The notes: a model not told the origin generated them from the letters alone. Positions 6,212 through 12,332 are shown, counted from the stretch's first letter. The stretch is DNA of 12,361 nucleotides from Chloroflexota bacterium (GCA_021790715.1 JAJYGK010000058.1:1-12361); one strand, 5' to 3'. Program-made: numbers and translations.

Positions 6212-6811
6212 TCAGAGCGGGCCGGCCCATCCCAGGACGGCCTCGAGCCCGGCCAGCACGGCGAGCACGAGGAGCACGACGGCGGTGAGCCGTCGCACGA
6301 GCGGCAGCGGCAGCCGCTCCAGCAGCCGGCCGGCGGTCACGGCGAGCGCGGCGACCGACCACAGCGCGAGCGCCGCCCCGATCGCCACGCCGAGCGGCGC
6401 GTGGAAGTGCGCGGCCAGAGTGGCGGTGAGGACCTGGGTGAGATCGCCCCACTCGGCGAGGAACACCACGACGAACGCGGTTGCCACGGTCGTCCGCGCA
6501 GTCGCGGGCCCGGTGGGCTGCCCCGCCGCCTCCTCGTCCGGCCCGGCGCCGTCCCGGAACGCGAGGATCGCGCCGCCCAGGAACATCACGGCCACGATGC
6601 CCTCGACGGCGCGGTGGGGCAGGAGCGCGAAGAGCGTCGCCCCCACCGTCACCGCGATCGCCACGTGGACGGTGAACGCGAGCGCTGCGCCCGTCCACAC
6701 CGACAGCGGCCGGCCCCGTGCGGAGAGGAGGAGCGAGGCGAACATCGTCTTGTCCGGCAGCTCGGCGAGGAAGATCACCGGGAAGACCGCGAACAGGATG
6801 GAGAGCGACAT
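6212..6811 (-). CDS. UPF0016 / GDT1 (TMEM165-like) divalent metal exporter, probably Mn2+
   Basis: This 199-residue membrane protein has the two-repeat, six-helix pattern of the UPF0016 family. The family motif E-x-G-D-(K/R)-(T/S) appears as ELPDKT (residues 17-22) in the first repeat and as EWGDLT (120-125) in the second. These motifs form the cation path in family members such as V. cholerae MneA and yeast Gdt1, which transport Mn2+ or Ca2+. The two halves are joined by an acidic loop (about 86-106). The second motif has Leu where Lys or Arg is usual. The start has AGGGG seven bases upstream at 6819-6823. A manganese-responsive yybP-ykoY riboswitch lies in the leader, which strongly favours manganese efflux: high Mn2+ would turn the gene on. 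Confidence 0.92.
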   Translation of the reverse strand: MSLSILFAVFPVIFLAELPDKTMFASLLLSARGRPLSVWTGAALAFTVHVAIAVTVGATLFALLPHRAVEGIVAVMFLGGAILAFRDGAGPDEEAAGQPTGPATARTTVATAFVVVFLAEWGDLTQVLTATLAAHFHAPLGVAIGAALALWSVAALAVTAGRLLERLPLPLVRRLTAVVLLVLAVLAGLEAVLGWAGPL

Positions 6812-6920
6812 CGCCAGGCCCCTGCCTACGCGAGCCGGAGGCCCGTGGCCGGGAGCGTCGCGCCGAACAGGGTGAACGCGTGCATCGGTCTCCGGTTCGT
6901 GGGCCGGGTCCCGGCGCGTG

Positions 6921-6958
6921 CCTTCGACCCGGCGCCCGTGGCGTCGATCAGTCGAAGG
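6921..6958 (-). promoter_or_regulatory. Alternative pairing in the riboswitch expression platform
   Basis: On the minus strand CCTTCGAC (6951-6958), which contains the 3' strand of aptamer helix P1, is perfectly complementary to GTCGAAGG (6921-6928) 22 bases downstream. The two pairings are mutually exclusive, as expected of a switch: without metal the P1 strand can be captured by the downstream hairpin, and with metal P1 forms. There is no U-tract after the hairpin, so whether the output is termination, Rho access or translation is not clear. Confidence 0.6.
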
Positions 6959-7043
6959 TCTCGTCCATCCGCATCGCGGACCCGGCGACCGGGCGCCCCC
7001 GCGCCAGCATGTCGATCGACCGGAGAAGGCCTACTCCCCTTCG
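6953..7043 (-). promoter_or_regulatory. yybP-ykoY manganese riboswitch aptamer
   Basis: The minus strand carries the two conserved loops of the yybP-ykoY class: GGGGAGTAG at 7031-7039 and GAGACCTT at 6955-6962. They are closed by a 6-bp P1 helix, CGAAGG (7038-7043) with CCTTCG (6953-6958). Between them are CGATCGACATGCTGG and three short perfect stems: GGCGC/GCGCC, CCCGG/CCGGG and TCCGC/GCGGA. The class binds Mn2+ between loops L1 and L3 and typically switches on Mn2+ exporters. Here it lies 142 nt upstream of a UPF0016 gene, one of its standard targets. A covariance-model scan was not possible here; the call rests on the loops, P1 and the gene downstream. Confidence 0.88.
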
Positions 7044-7049
7044 GGCCCC

Positions 7050-7078
7050 AGTGTCGGGCCCGCGCGGGATCCGGTCAA
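7050..7078 (-). promoter_or_regulatory. Promoter of the riboswitch-exporter transcript
   Basis: On the minus strand TTGACC (7073-7078) and GACACT (7050-7055) are separated by exactly 17 bp. The expected start is near 7043, the first base of aptamer helix P1. The -35 is strong and the -10 is weak. Confidence 0.55.
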
Positions 7079-7176
7079 GTCGCCCCGGCACGGCGCGTCG
7101 ATCCCACGCTGTGCCGAACGCGCCGCTCGGAGCCCCCGGATCCGCTCTCCGCGTGCCCGGACCCACGCCGATGTCT

Positions 7177-7212
7177 CCCGTCGGACCGCCCGCGTAACGG
7201 GGTCCGGACGGG
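7177..7212. promoter_or_regulatory. Imperfect inverted repeat just upstream of the glucose dehydrogenase -10
   Basis: CCCGTCGGACC (7177-7187) pairs with GGTCCGGACGGG (7201-7212) over 11 base pairs with one bulged G at 7206 and a 13-base loop. It ends eight bases before the TACGAT box, where an operator or an upstream terminator could lie. The remaining sequence from 7079 to 7176 shows no gene or clear site. Confidence 0.45.
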
Positions 7213-7220
7213 ATCCGGCA

Positions 7221-7226
7221 TACGAT
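7221..7226 (+). promoter_or_regulatory. Candidate leaderless -10 box of the glucose dehydrogenase gene
   Basis: TACGAT is followed by exactly six bases (CGCGCG) and the ATG at 7233. No Shine-Dalgarno sequence is present. The spacing is ideal for a transcript starting at the ATG. Confidence 0.65.
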
Positions 7227-7232
7227 CGCGCG

Positions 7233-8345
7233 ATGAAGGCGATTGCGGTTCACCCCAAGGTCCCGAACTCCATGCACGTCCGCGACGTGCCCGAGCCGTC
7301 CCTGGAGAGCGTGCCCGACGGGCGTGGCGCCCTCGTCGAGATCCTGCGAGTCGGCGTCGACGGCACCGATCGCGACATCCTCCAGGGGCTCTACGGCGCC
7401 CCGCCGCCCGGCGACGACTATCTCATCGCCGGCCACGAGAACCTCGGCCGGGTCATCGACGTCGGGCCGAACGCCGGCGACCGGATCCGCAAGGGGTCGC
7501 TGGTCGTCTCGACCGTGCGCCGACCCGGGAAGAGCCTCTACGACCGGATCGGCATGCAGGACGTGACGACCGACGACGTGTACTACGAGCGCGGCATCAA
7601 CCTGCTCCACGGCTACATGTCGGAGCGCTACGTCGACTCGGTCGACTTCATGGTGCCGCTGCCGGAGAGCCTGGCCGAGACCGGCTGCCTGCTCGAGCCG
7701 ATCACGGTCTGCGAGAAGGGGATCCGGCAGGCCGACGAGATCCAGCGCCGCCTGAAGGTCTGGCATCCACGCCGCGCCGCCGTCCTCGGCGCGGGCTCGA
7801 TCGGGCTCATGGCGACGATGCTCCTGCGCCTCCGCGGCGTCGAGGTCGCCGTGATCTCGCGCCGGCCGGGGCCGTACCTGAACAGCGACCTCGCGGAGGA
7901 GCTCGGCGCGGTGTACGTGTCGACATCGAACACCTCGCTCCAGCAGGCGGCGAAGGACCACGGTCCCTTCGACCTGATCATCGAGGCGACCGGCTACAGC
8001 CCGATGGTCTGGCAGGGCGCGGAGATCCTCGGCACGGACGGGGTGCTGGTGGCGGCGTCGGTGACCGGCGGGGACACGCAGGCGACGATCCCGTCCGACC
8101 GCATCAACCAGGGGTTCGTGCTGGGCAACAAGGTGCTCGTCGGCACCGTCAACGCCGCGCTCGAGGACTTCGAGCAGGGCGTGGCGGACATGATCTCCGT
8201 CGACGCCTTCTGGCCGGGCTGGCTGCCGAAGCTGCTGACGACGTGCGTCGACGGCCTCGACAACTACCAGCAGCTGGCGGACCACCTGCTGAACGACAAG
8301 GCCGCGATCAAGACGTACGTCGAGGTGAAGTCCCCCCACGCCTGA
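7233..8345 (+). CDS. Glucose 1-dehydrogenase, archaeal-type zinc MDR enzyme
   Basis: This 370-residue medium-chain dehydrogenase has the signatures of the glucose 1-dehydrogenase family (Haloferax, Sulfolobus and Thermoplasma type): GVDGTDRDIL, GHENLGRV and CLLEPITVCEKG. The likely catalytic zinc ligands are Asp43, His68, Glu69 and Glu155. Asp43 replaces the usual Cys, as in the Haloferax mediterranei enzyme. The region that usually holds the structural-zinc cysteines (about residues 95-125) has none. The Rossmann motif is VLGAGSIG (184-191), and strand 2 ends in SRRPG, with basic residues and no acid, which favours NADP. The reaction would be beta-D-glucose to gluconolactone, fitting glucose released by the nearby glucoamylase. 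The frame extends upstream to 6918, but that part overlaps the riboswitch and promoter and is unlike the family, so ATG 7233 was chosen. Confidence 0.9.
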   Translation: MKAIAVHPKVPNSMHVRDVPEPSLESVPDGRGALVEILRVGVDGTDRDILQGLYGAPPPGDDYLIAGHENLGRVIDVGPNAGDRIRKGSLVVSTVRRPGKSLYDRIGMQDVTTDDVYYERGINLLHGYMSERYVDSVDFMVPLPESLAETGCLLEPITVCEKGIRQADEIQRRLKVWHPRRAAVLGAGSIGLMATMLLRLRGVEVAVISRRPGPYLNSDLAEELGAVYVSTSNTSLQQAAKDHGPFDLIIEATGYSPMVWQGAEILGTDGVLVAASVTGGDTQATIPSDRINQGFVLGNKVLVGTVNAALEDFEQGVADMISVDAFWPGWLPKLLTTCVDGLDNYQQLADHLLNDKAAIKTYVEVKSPHA

Positions 8346-8363
8346 CGGGGCGCGCCGCGGCGT

Positions 8364-8747
8364 TCAGCCGATGGCAGCCGCGCCGGGTTCGAGGACGACC
8401 TCGATCAGGGGGCTGTGCCGGACCATCTCCTCGAGGTCGTCCCGGTTCCAGGCACGGGCAACCTCGCGCAGCACCTCGCGACGCTCGGCCTCGTCGTCCA
8501 CGATCCGCGCCCGGGCCGGCAGGTCGACCCCGCTGTGCTCGCGCACGTGGAGGGTGAAGCGGGGCTCGGCCTCGAGGTTCGCCAGCCAGCTCCGGCGCCG
8601 CGGCGCCGGCGTGCCGCTGATGAAGCGGCGCCCGCGGATGACGTGCAGCGCGATCTCGATTCGTCGCGGCTCGCCGGTGCGGCGACCGGTCGTCGTGATG
8701 TCGACCAGCCCGCCCCGCCGGAGGACCTCCGGGTCGTCGCGCCTCAC
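8364..8747 (-). CDS. Ddn-type deazaflavin (F420)-dependent nitroreductase-family oxidoreductase
   Basis: This 127-residue protein matches the small split-barrel F420H2-dependent family (M. tuberculosis Ddn and relatives) in length and motifs. LVDITTTGRRTGEPRRIEI (residues 14-32) is the characteristic TTGRxTGxPR segment, which contacts the cofactor. HVIRGRRFISGTPAPRRRSWLANLEAEPRFTLHV gives the core strands and the usual WLxNLxAxP motif. It probably reduces an unknown substrate with F420H2; relatives that bind other flavins or haem cannot be excluded. The GTG start overlaps the protease stop (GTGA), so the two are translationally coupled. The 3' end converges on the glucose dehydrogenase with an 18-bp gap. 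Confidence 0.9.
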   Translation of the reverse strand: MRRDDPEVLRRGGLVDITTTGRRTGEPRRIEIALHVIRGRRFISGTPAPRRRSWLANLEAEPRFTLHVREHSGVDLPARARIVDDEAERREVLREVARAWNRDDLEEMVRHSPLIEVVLEPGAAAIG

Positions 8748-9658
8748 CGTCCCGCCTCACCCGGCCGGGATCCCCGGTCGGCGCGGTCGGGCTCGTCGAC
8801 CGACAGCAGCACCTCCTCGACACCGCGCACCACGGTGACACGAAGCGGGAACTCCGCCGTCGCCAGCGCGTCGTGCAGGTCGTCCGGATCCGCCACGGGC
8901 GTGCCTCCCACGGCGACGACCAGGTCGCCCTCGCGGATTCCGCCGCGCTGTGCGGCGCTGCCCTCTTCCACGCCGCGCACGAGCACGCCCTCGCGGTCGG
9001 GGAGCCCGACGGACCGGCGCAGCCGGCGCGCGACGTGCGCGGGCACCACCGCCACGCCGAGGATCGGCCGGCGCACGACCTCGCCGCGCGCCAGCGCCGC
9101 GAGGCGGCCGGCCAGCGCCTCGTCCGCCGGCAGCGCGAGGTAGAAGCCGTCCCCGATCCGGTTCGTGTTGATGCCGACGAGCCGGCCCCCGAGGTCGACG
9201 AGCGGTCCGCCGGACGAGCCCTGGGCGAGCGGTGCCGTGTGCTCGATGCTGCCCCGCACGAGCCGCCCGCGCGGGCCGCGGAAGGTGCGCTCCACCGCCG
9301 ACACGAACCCGACCGTGACGCGCGCGCCTCCCGTCGGCAGGGCTGCGACGCCGAGCACCGCGCGCCCCACCGCGACGGGTGCCCCGGCCGGAGACAGCGG
9401 GACGATCGTCCCGGTGTCGATCCCCACCACCGCGAGGTCGCCGTCCGGGTCGACGCCCAGCACGTCCCCGAGGCGTGCCTCGCCGCCCACGTGGACGGTC
9501 ACGCGCTCGCCGCGCAGGTTGTGCGCGTTCGTCGCCACGCGGTCGGGCTCGAAGACGAACCCGGATCCGCGGACGCGCGTGCCGATCCCGACCACCGATC
9601 CCCCGACGCGGTCGCGGATGCCTGCCACGGCCGTCTCCATCTCCTCGAGTGCCGTCAT
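8744..9658 (-). CDS. HtrA/DegP-like trypsin-fold serine protease with PDZ domain, apparently cytoplasmic
   Basis: This 304-residue S1C-type protease has its catalytic triad at His46 (TNAHNL), Asp74 (GDLAVVGI) and Ser149 (GSSGGPL). A PDZ domain follows at about residues 196-285, including RPILGVAV, REGVLVRGVEEGSAAQRGGIREGDLVVAVGG and the closing strand LRVTVVRG. The C-terminus is a short polar tail. Unlike most HtrA proteins it has no signal peptide or membrane anchor: the N-terminus (MTALEEMETAVAGIRDRVGGSVVGIG) goes almost directly into the protease fold. The ATG has GGAG seven bases upstream (9666-9669). It is the first gene of an operon with the Ddn-type oxidoreductase, and its promoter contains a probable HxlR operator. 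Protease or regulatory peptide-binding roles are both possible. Confidence 0.91.
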   Translation of the reverse strand: MTALEEMETAVAGIRDRVGGSVVGIGTRVRGSGFVFEPDRVATNAHNLRGERVTVHVGGEARLGDVLGVDPDGDLAVVGIDTGTIVPLSPAGAPVAVGRAVLGVAALPTGGARVTVGFVSAVERTFRGPRGRLVRGSIEHTAPLAQGSSGGPLVDLGGRLVGINTNRIGDGFYLALPADEALAGRLAALARGEVVRRPILGVAVVPAHVARRLRRSVGLPDREGVLVRGVEEGSAAQRGGIREGDLVVAVGGTPVADPDDLHDALATAEFPLRVTVVRGVEEVLLSVDEPDRADRGSRPGEAGR

Positions 9659-9723
9659 GTGTCTGCTCCGTGTTCGCGGGCCTGCCCGTGGTCCGTCCTC
9701 CGGCCGGCTCCGACCCGGTGTGG

Positions 9724-9752
9724 ACGATAGTCACTTGCGGATTGCAAGTAAA
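9724..9752 (-). promoter_or_regulatory. Promoter of the protease-oxidoreductase operon
   Basis: On the minus strand TTTACT (9747-9752) and TATCGT (9724-9729) are separated by 17 bp. The transcript would start near 9717, with a leader of about 60 nt carrying the GGAG site. The region is unusually AT-rich for this window. Confidence 0.6.
9733..9749. promoter_or_regulatory. Perfect inverted repeat, probable HxlR operator
   Basis: ACTTGC-GGATT-GCAAGT is an exact 6-bp inverted repeat with a five-base centre. It fills the space between the -35 and -10 of the protease promoter and overlaps the -35, so a bound dimer should block transcription. It lies between the protease operon and a divergent HxlR-type gene, the usual place for such an operator. 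The link to HxlR is inferred from position. Confidence 0.65.
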
Positions 9753-9804
9753 TACCAACCAGCCCCGCCCGGCGTGGATCGCCCGTACCGTGATCCCGGC
9801 CGCG

Positions 9805-9810
9805 TAGGAT
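9805..9810 (+). promoter_or_regulatory. Candidate leaderless -10 box of the HxlR-type gene
   Basis: TAGGAT fits TAnnnT and ends seven bases before the ATG at 9818. An ATG at 9809, three codons earlier in the same frame, overlaps the box and is therefore a less likely start. Confidence 0.45.
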
Positions 9811-9817
9811 GGCCGGG

Positions 9818-10251
9818 ATGGAGGACACGATCCCGGCCGATCCCGGGCGCGCGCTCGCGGATGCGCTCGACCGCGTCGGCGACCGGTGGAGCCTGTGCTC
9901 GTCGACGCGCTGCTGGCCGGCTCGCGCCGCTACGGAGAGCTGGCGTCGGCCGTGCCGGGCATCGCGCCGAACGTGCTCGCGGACCGGCTGCGCAGGCTCG
10001 AGCGGGCCGGGATCGTCCACGCGACGCCATACTCGACGCGGCCGCCGCGCCTCGCGTACGCGCTGACCGCCGACGGGCGCGAGCTCGCCGGCGTCATCCG
10101 GCTGCTCGCCGATTGGGGCGCGCGGCAGGCGCCGGGCACGGAGCGCCTGCGGCATGACGTCTGCGGGACGCCGCTGGAGGCGCGCTGGTACTGCCCGACG
10201 TGCGGCCGGAGCGTGGATGACCCGGGCGACGAGTCAGTCGAGGTGATCTGA
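9818..10251 (+). pseudogene. HxlR-family transcription regulator with an apparent one-base deletion
   Basis: The frame from ATG 9818 gives 26 residues typical of an HxlR N-terminus, ending in LADALDRVGDRWSL, then leaves the family. The family sequence resumes in the +1-shifted frame at 9895 with VLVDALLAGSRRYGELASAVPGIAPNVLADRLRRLERAGIV, the winged-helix recognition region, and runs to the stop at 10251. One extra base at about 9895-9896 (for example AGCCTG-GTGCTC in place of AGCCTGTGCTC) would restore a 144-residue protein. The C-terminus has a small Cys cluster (CGTPLEARWYCPTCG), seen in some HxlR proteins. A GTG at 9886 could start the second part alone, but it would lack the first helix. 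This is either a true frameshift or a sequence error. The gene is divergent from the protease operon, its likely target. Confidence 0.8.
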
Positions 10252-10270
10252 GGGGGAGGGGCGGGGCTCG

Positions 10271-11536
10271 TCAGGCCGGGAGGATCAGCAGCGCGCGCAG
10301 GCCGGGGTCGTTGTCCTCGAGTGACAGCCGTCCGTGGTGAGCGTCGGCGATCCAGGCCGCGATCGCGAGGCCGAGCCCGAACCCGCGGCCCGTGCGGCTC
10401 GTGTCGCCGCGGCGGAAACGCTCGAAGACGCGATCCCGCTCCGCCGGCGGGATGCCGGGCCCGTCGTCGGCCACCTCCAGCTCGACGTGGCCCGGTCCGC
10501 GCCGTGCGGCCAGGGTGACGTGCACGCCGGGTCCTCCGTGCTGGATCGCGTTGTCGACCAGGATCCCGAGCACCTCCCGGATCCGGTCCGGGTCGATCGT
10601 GGCGCTGCCCGCGGAGGCCGACACGACGGCGATCGAGACCCGCTGCCGCTCGGCGAGCGGCCGGAATGAATCGGCCACGCTCCGGATCAGGCCGTCCACG
10701 TCGACGGGCTCGAGGTGGAGCTGGGTGGCGCCGGCGTCGGCCCGTGCCAGCGTCAGCAGCCCGCCGACGAGCCGCGCCATCTCGCTCGCCTGCTGGCGCA
10801 TCGCGCCGATCACCTCGGCGTTGGCGCCGACGGGCTGCTCCGGGTGCCGCTCCAGGACCTGGATCCCGGCGTCGATCACGGCCAGCGGCGTGCGCAGCTC
10901 GTGCGACGCGTCGGCGGTGAACTCGCGCTGGCGCTCGAACGCGCGGCGGATCGGCACCATGGAGCGTTCCGCGAGGAACCACGCGGCCGCCACGGCCAGC
11001 AGCAGGCCGATCGCGCCGACGACGAGGATCAGCAGCGTCAGCTGGCGCTCGGCGTCCCGCACCGGCTGCAGGCTGCTGCCGGCCTGCACGACGCCCGTGC
11101 CGCCGGCGAGCGGAACCGTGACGACCAGCGCGGGCCCCGACGGCAGCTCGATCGTCGCGCGGACCGGCTGGCCCGACCCGCCGAGAGCGGCGCGCGCGTA
11201 CGGCTGCAGCGCCGACACGGGCACGCTGGCCGTCTCGGCGAGCAGGGTGCCGCTGCCGTCCCAGAGCGCGTAGAAGGTGCCCGAGGTGGACCCGTCGATG
11301 CGCGTCAGGAAGTCGCGCGACTCGAAGCGCAGCTCGCCCCCTGCCTCCGTCGCCCGGGCGAGCAGCGTGGACGCCTGCTGGTCGACCAGCACGCGATCCA
11401 TCAGGCCGAGCACCGCCACCCCGAGCGCGACGAGGATCCCCGCGATCACGAGGACGTTGGCCGCAACGAGCCGCAGGCGGAGCCGCCGGAACATCGCCGC
11501 CTCGCCGGGCATCGCCCCACCCCCGGCCGCAGTCAT
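10271..11536 (-). CDS. Sensor histidine kinase of an OmpR-type two-component system
   Basis: This 421-residue membrane kinase has a first transmembrane helix at about 23-46, a roughly 120-residue extracytoplasmic sensor domain (about 47-164), and a second helix at about 166-188. A short HAMP-like linker (RSMVPIRRAFERQREF) leads to HisKA with phospho-acceptor His212 in FTADASHELRTPLAVI. The HATPase domain has the N box ILVDNAIQHG (Asn329), G1 ADDGPGIP (Asp357), F box FERFRRGD and G2 GFGLGLAIA. It phosphorylates the response regulator encoded just upstream, whose stop codon overlaps its start (ATGA). The sensor domain has no recognised ligand motif, so the stimulus is unknown. The 3' end converges on the HxlR gene with a 19-bp gap. 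Confidence 0.94.
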   Translation of the reverse strand: MTAAGGGAMPGEAAMFRRLRLRLVAANVLVIAGILVALGVAVLGLMDRVLVDQQASTLLARATEAGGELRFESRDFLTRIDGSTSGTFYALWDGSGTLLAETASVPVSALQPYARAALGGSGQPVRATIELPSGPALVVTVPLAGGTGVVQAGSSLQPVRDAERQLTLLILVVGAIGLLLAVAAAWFLAERSMVPIRRAFERQREFTADASHELRTPLAVIDAGIQVLERHPEQPVGANAEVIGAMRQQASEMARLVGGLLTLARADAGATQLHLEPVDVDGLIRSVADSFRPLAERQRVSIAVVSASAGSATIDPDRIREVLGILVDNAIQHGGPGVHVTLAARRGPGHVELEVADDGPGIPPAERDRVFERFRRGDTSRTGRGFGLGLAIAAWIADAHHGRLSLEDNDPGLRALLILPA

Positions 11537-12240
11537 GCCCGGAGCACGTAGCCGACGGAGCGGACGGTATGGATCAGGGGCGTCGGGAAGTCGCGGTCCA
11601 CCTTCCGGCGGAGGTAGTGCATGTAGACGTCCACGACGTTCGACGAGGGCTCGGCGTCGTAGCCCCAGATGTGCTCGAGGATCCGGTCCCGCGTCAGCAC
11701 CTGGCCGACGTGCCGCATCAGCAGCTCCAGGAGGCGGAACTCCTGCGACGAGAGCGTCAGCTCGCGCCCGCCGCGCGTCACCCGGTGCGTCTCCGGGTCG
11801 AGCTGCAGGTCGGCGACCTGCAGTGCGCCGACCGCGCGTCCCTCGCGCCGGAGATGCGCGCGGATGCGGGCGATCAGCTCCTCGAACGCGAACGGCTTCG
11901 TCACGTAGTCGTCGGCACCGGCCTCGAGCCCCGCCACGCGATCGGGGACGGCGTCGCGCGCGGTCAGCATGATGATCGGCATCCGCAGGCCGCGGGCCCG
12001 GACTGCCCTGGAGACGTCGAGGCCGTCCATTCCCGGCAGCGAGACGTCGAGCACCATCGCATCCGGCGACGTCCCGAGGGCGGCCTCGAGGCCGGCGCGG
12101 CCGTCGAACGCGAGGGCGACCCGGAAGCCCTCCTCGCCCAGGACCCGCTCGACGAGGTGCGCGAGCGCGGGCTGATCCTCGACCACGAGGACGAGCGGCT
12201 CGCGCGTCGATCGTCGCCGCGGCGCGGTCACGTCGGTCAT
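11533..12240 (-). CDS. OmpR/PhoB-family response regulator
   Basis: This 235-residue regulator has a receiver domain (about 16-130) with the acidic pocket Glu21 and Asp22, phospho-acceptor Asp65 in MVLDVSLPGMDGLD, Thr93 in MLTARD and Lys115 in DYVTKPF. A winged-helix Trans_reg_C domain follows (about 142-235) with ELTLSSQEFRLLELLMRHVGQVLTRDRILEHIWG, SNVVDVYMHYLRRKVD and HTVRSVGYVLR. It pairs with the histidine kinase that overlaps its stop codon. Its targets are not known, but 11-bp-period direct repeats about 95 bp upstream suggest autoregulation. No strong Shine-Dalgarno sequence precedes the ATG. The first 15 residues are basic and disordered, as is common in this group. Confidence 0.95.
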   Translation of the reverse strand: MTDVTAPRRRSTREPLVLVVEDQPALAHLVERVLGEEGFRVALAFDGRAGLEAALGTSPDAMVLDVSLPGMDGLDVSRAVRARGLRMPIIMLTARDAVPDRVAGLEAGADDYVTKPFAFEELIARIRAHLRREGRAVGALQVADLQLDPETHRVTRGGRELTLSSQEFRLLELLMRHVGQVLTRDRILEHIWGYDAEPSSNVVDVYMHYLRRKVDRDFPTPLIHTVRSVGYVLRA

Positions 12241-12268
12241 GATCCGGCCCGCCTCATCCGGCCCGCCT
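12241..12268. repeat. 14-bp direct tandem repeat abutting the response-regulator start codon
   Basis: Two adjacent units, GATCCGGCCCGCCT (12241-12254) and CATCCGGCCCGCCT (12255-12268), differ only in the first base. They fill the untranslated leader directly before the ATG. The function is unknown. Confidence 0.7.
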
Positions 12269-12298
12269 GGTGGCCTCCCGTGTCAGTCTGCCCGATCG

Positions 12299-12319
12299 CC
12301 CTCGCGCGGCGCGCGAGGG
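12299..12319. terminator. Strong 9-bp GC hairpin upstream of the response regulator
   Basis: CCCTCGCGC-GGC-GCGCGAGGG is a perfect 9-bp stem with a three-base loop. There is no T-tract on either side. It could end a gene lying beyond the window or be part of the two-component operon leader. Confidence 0.45.
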
Positions 12320-12332
12320 GTCTGCCATGCGG

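Noticed and set aside
6918..7232. Upstream extension of the glucose dehydrogenase frame
   Set aside because: It would be translated from riboswitch and promoter DNA, has no family similarity, and the ATG at 7233 has an ideal leaderless box.
8331..8363. Terminator between the convergent dehydrogenase and Ddn-type genes
   Set aside because: Only four-base GC arms can be paired and no T-tract is present; the 18-bp gap holds nothing convincing.
6401..8557. 718-codon plus-strand frame over the exporter, riboswitch and dehydrogenase
   Set aside because: It runs antisense to the UPF0016 gene and out of frame with the glucose dehydrogenase; the composition is that of a shadow frame.
9890..9900. Programmed ribosomal frameshift in the HxlR gene
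   Set aside because: GCCTGTGCTC has no slippery heptamer or obvious stimulatory structure, and HxlR genes are not known to use frameshifting. A mutation or sequence error is simpler.
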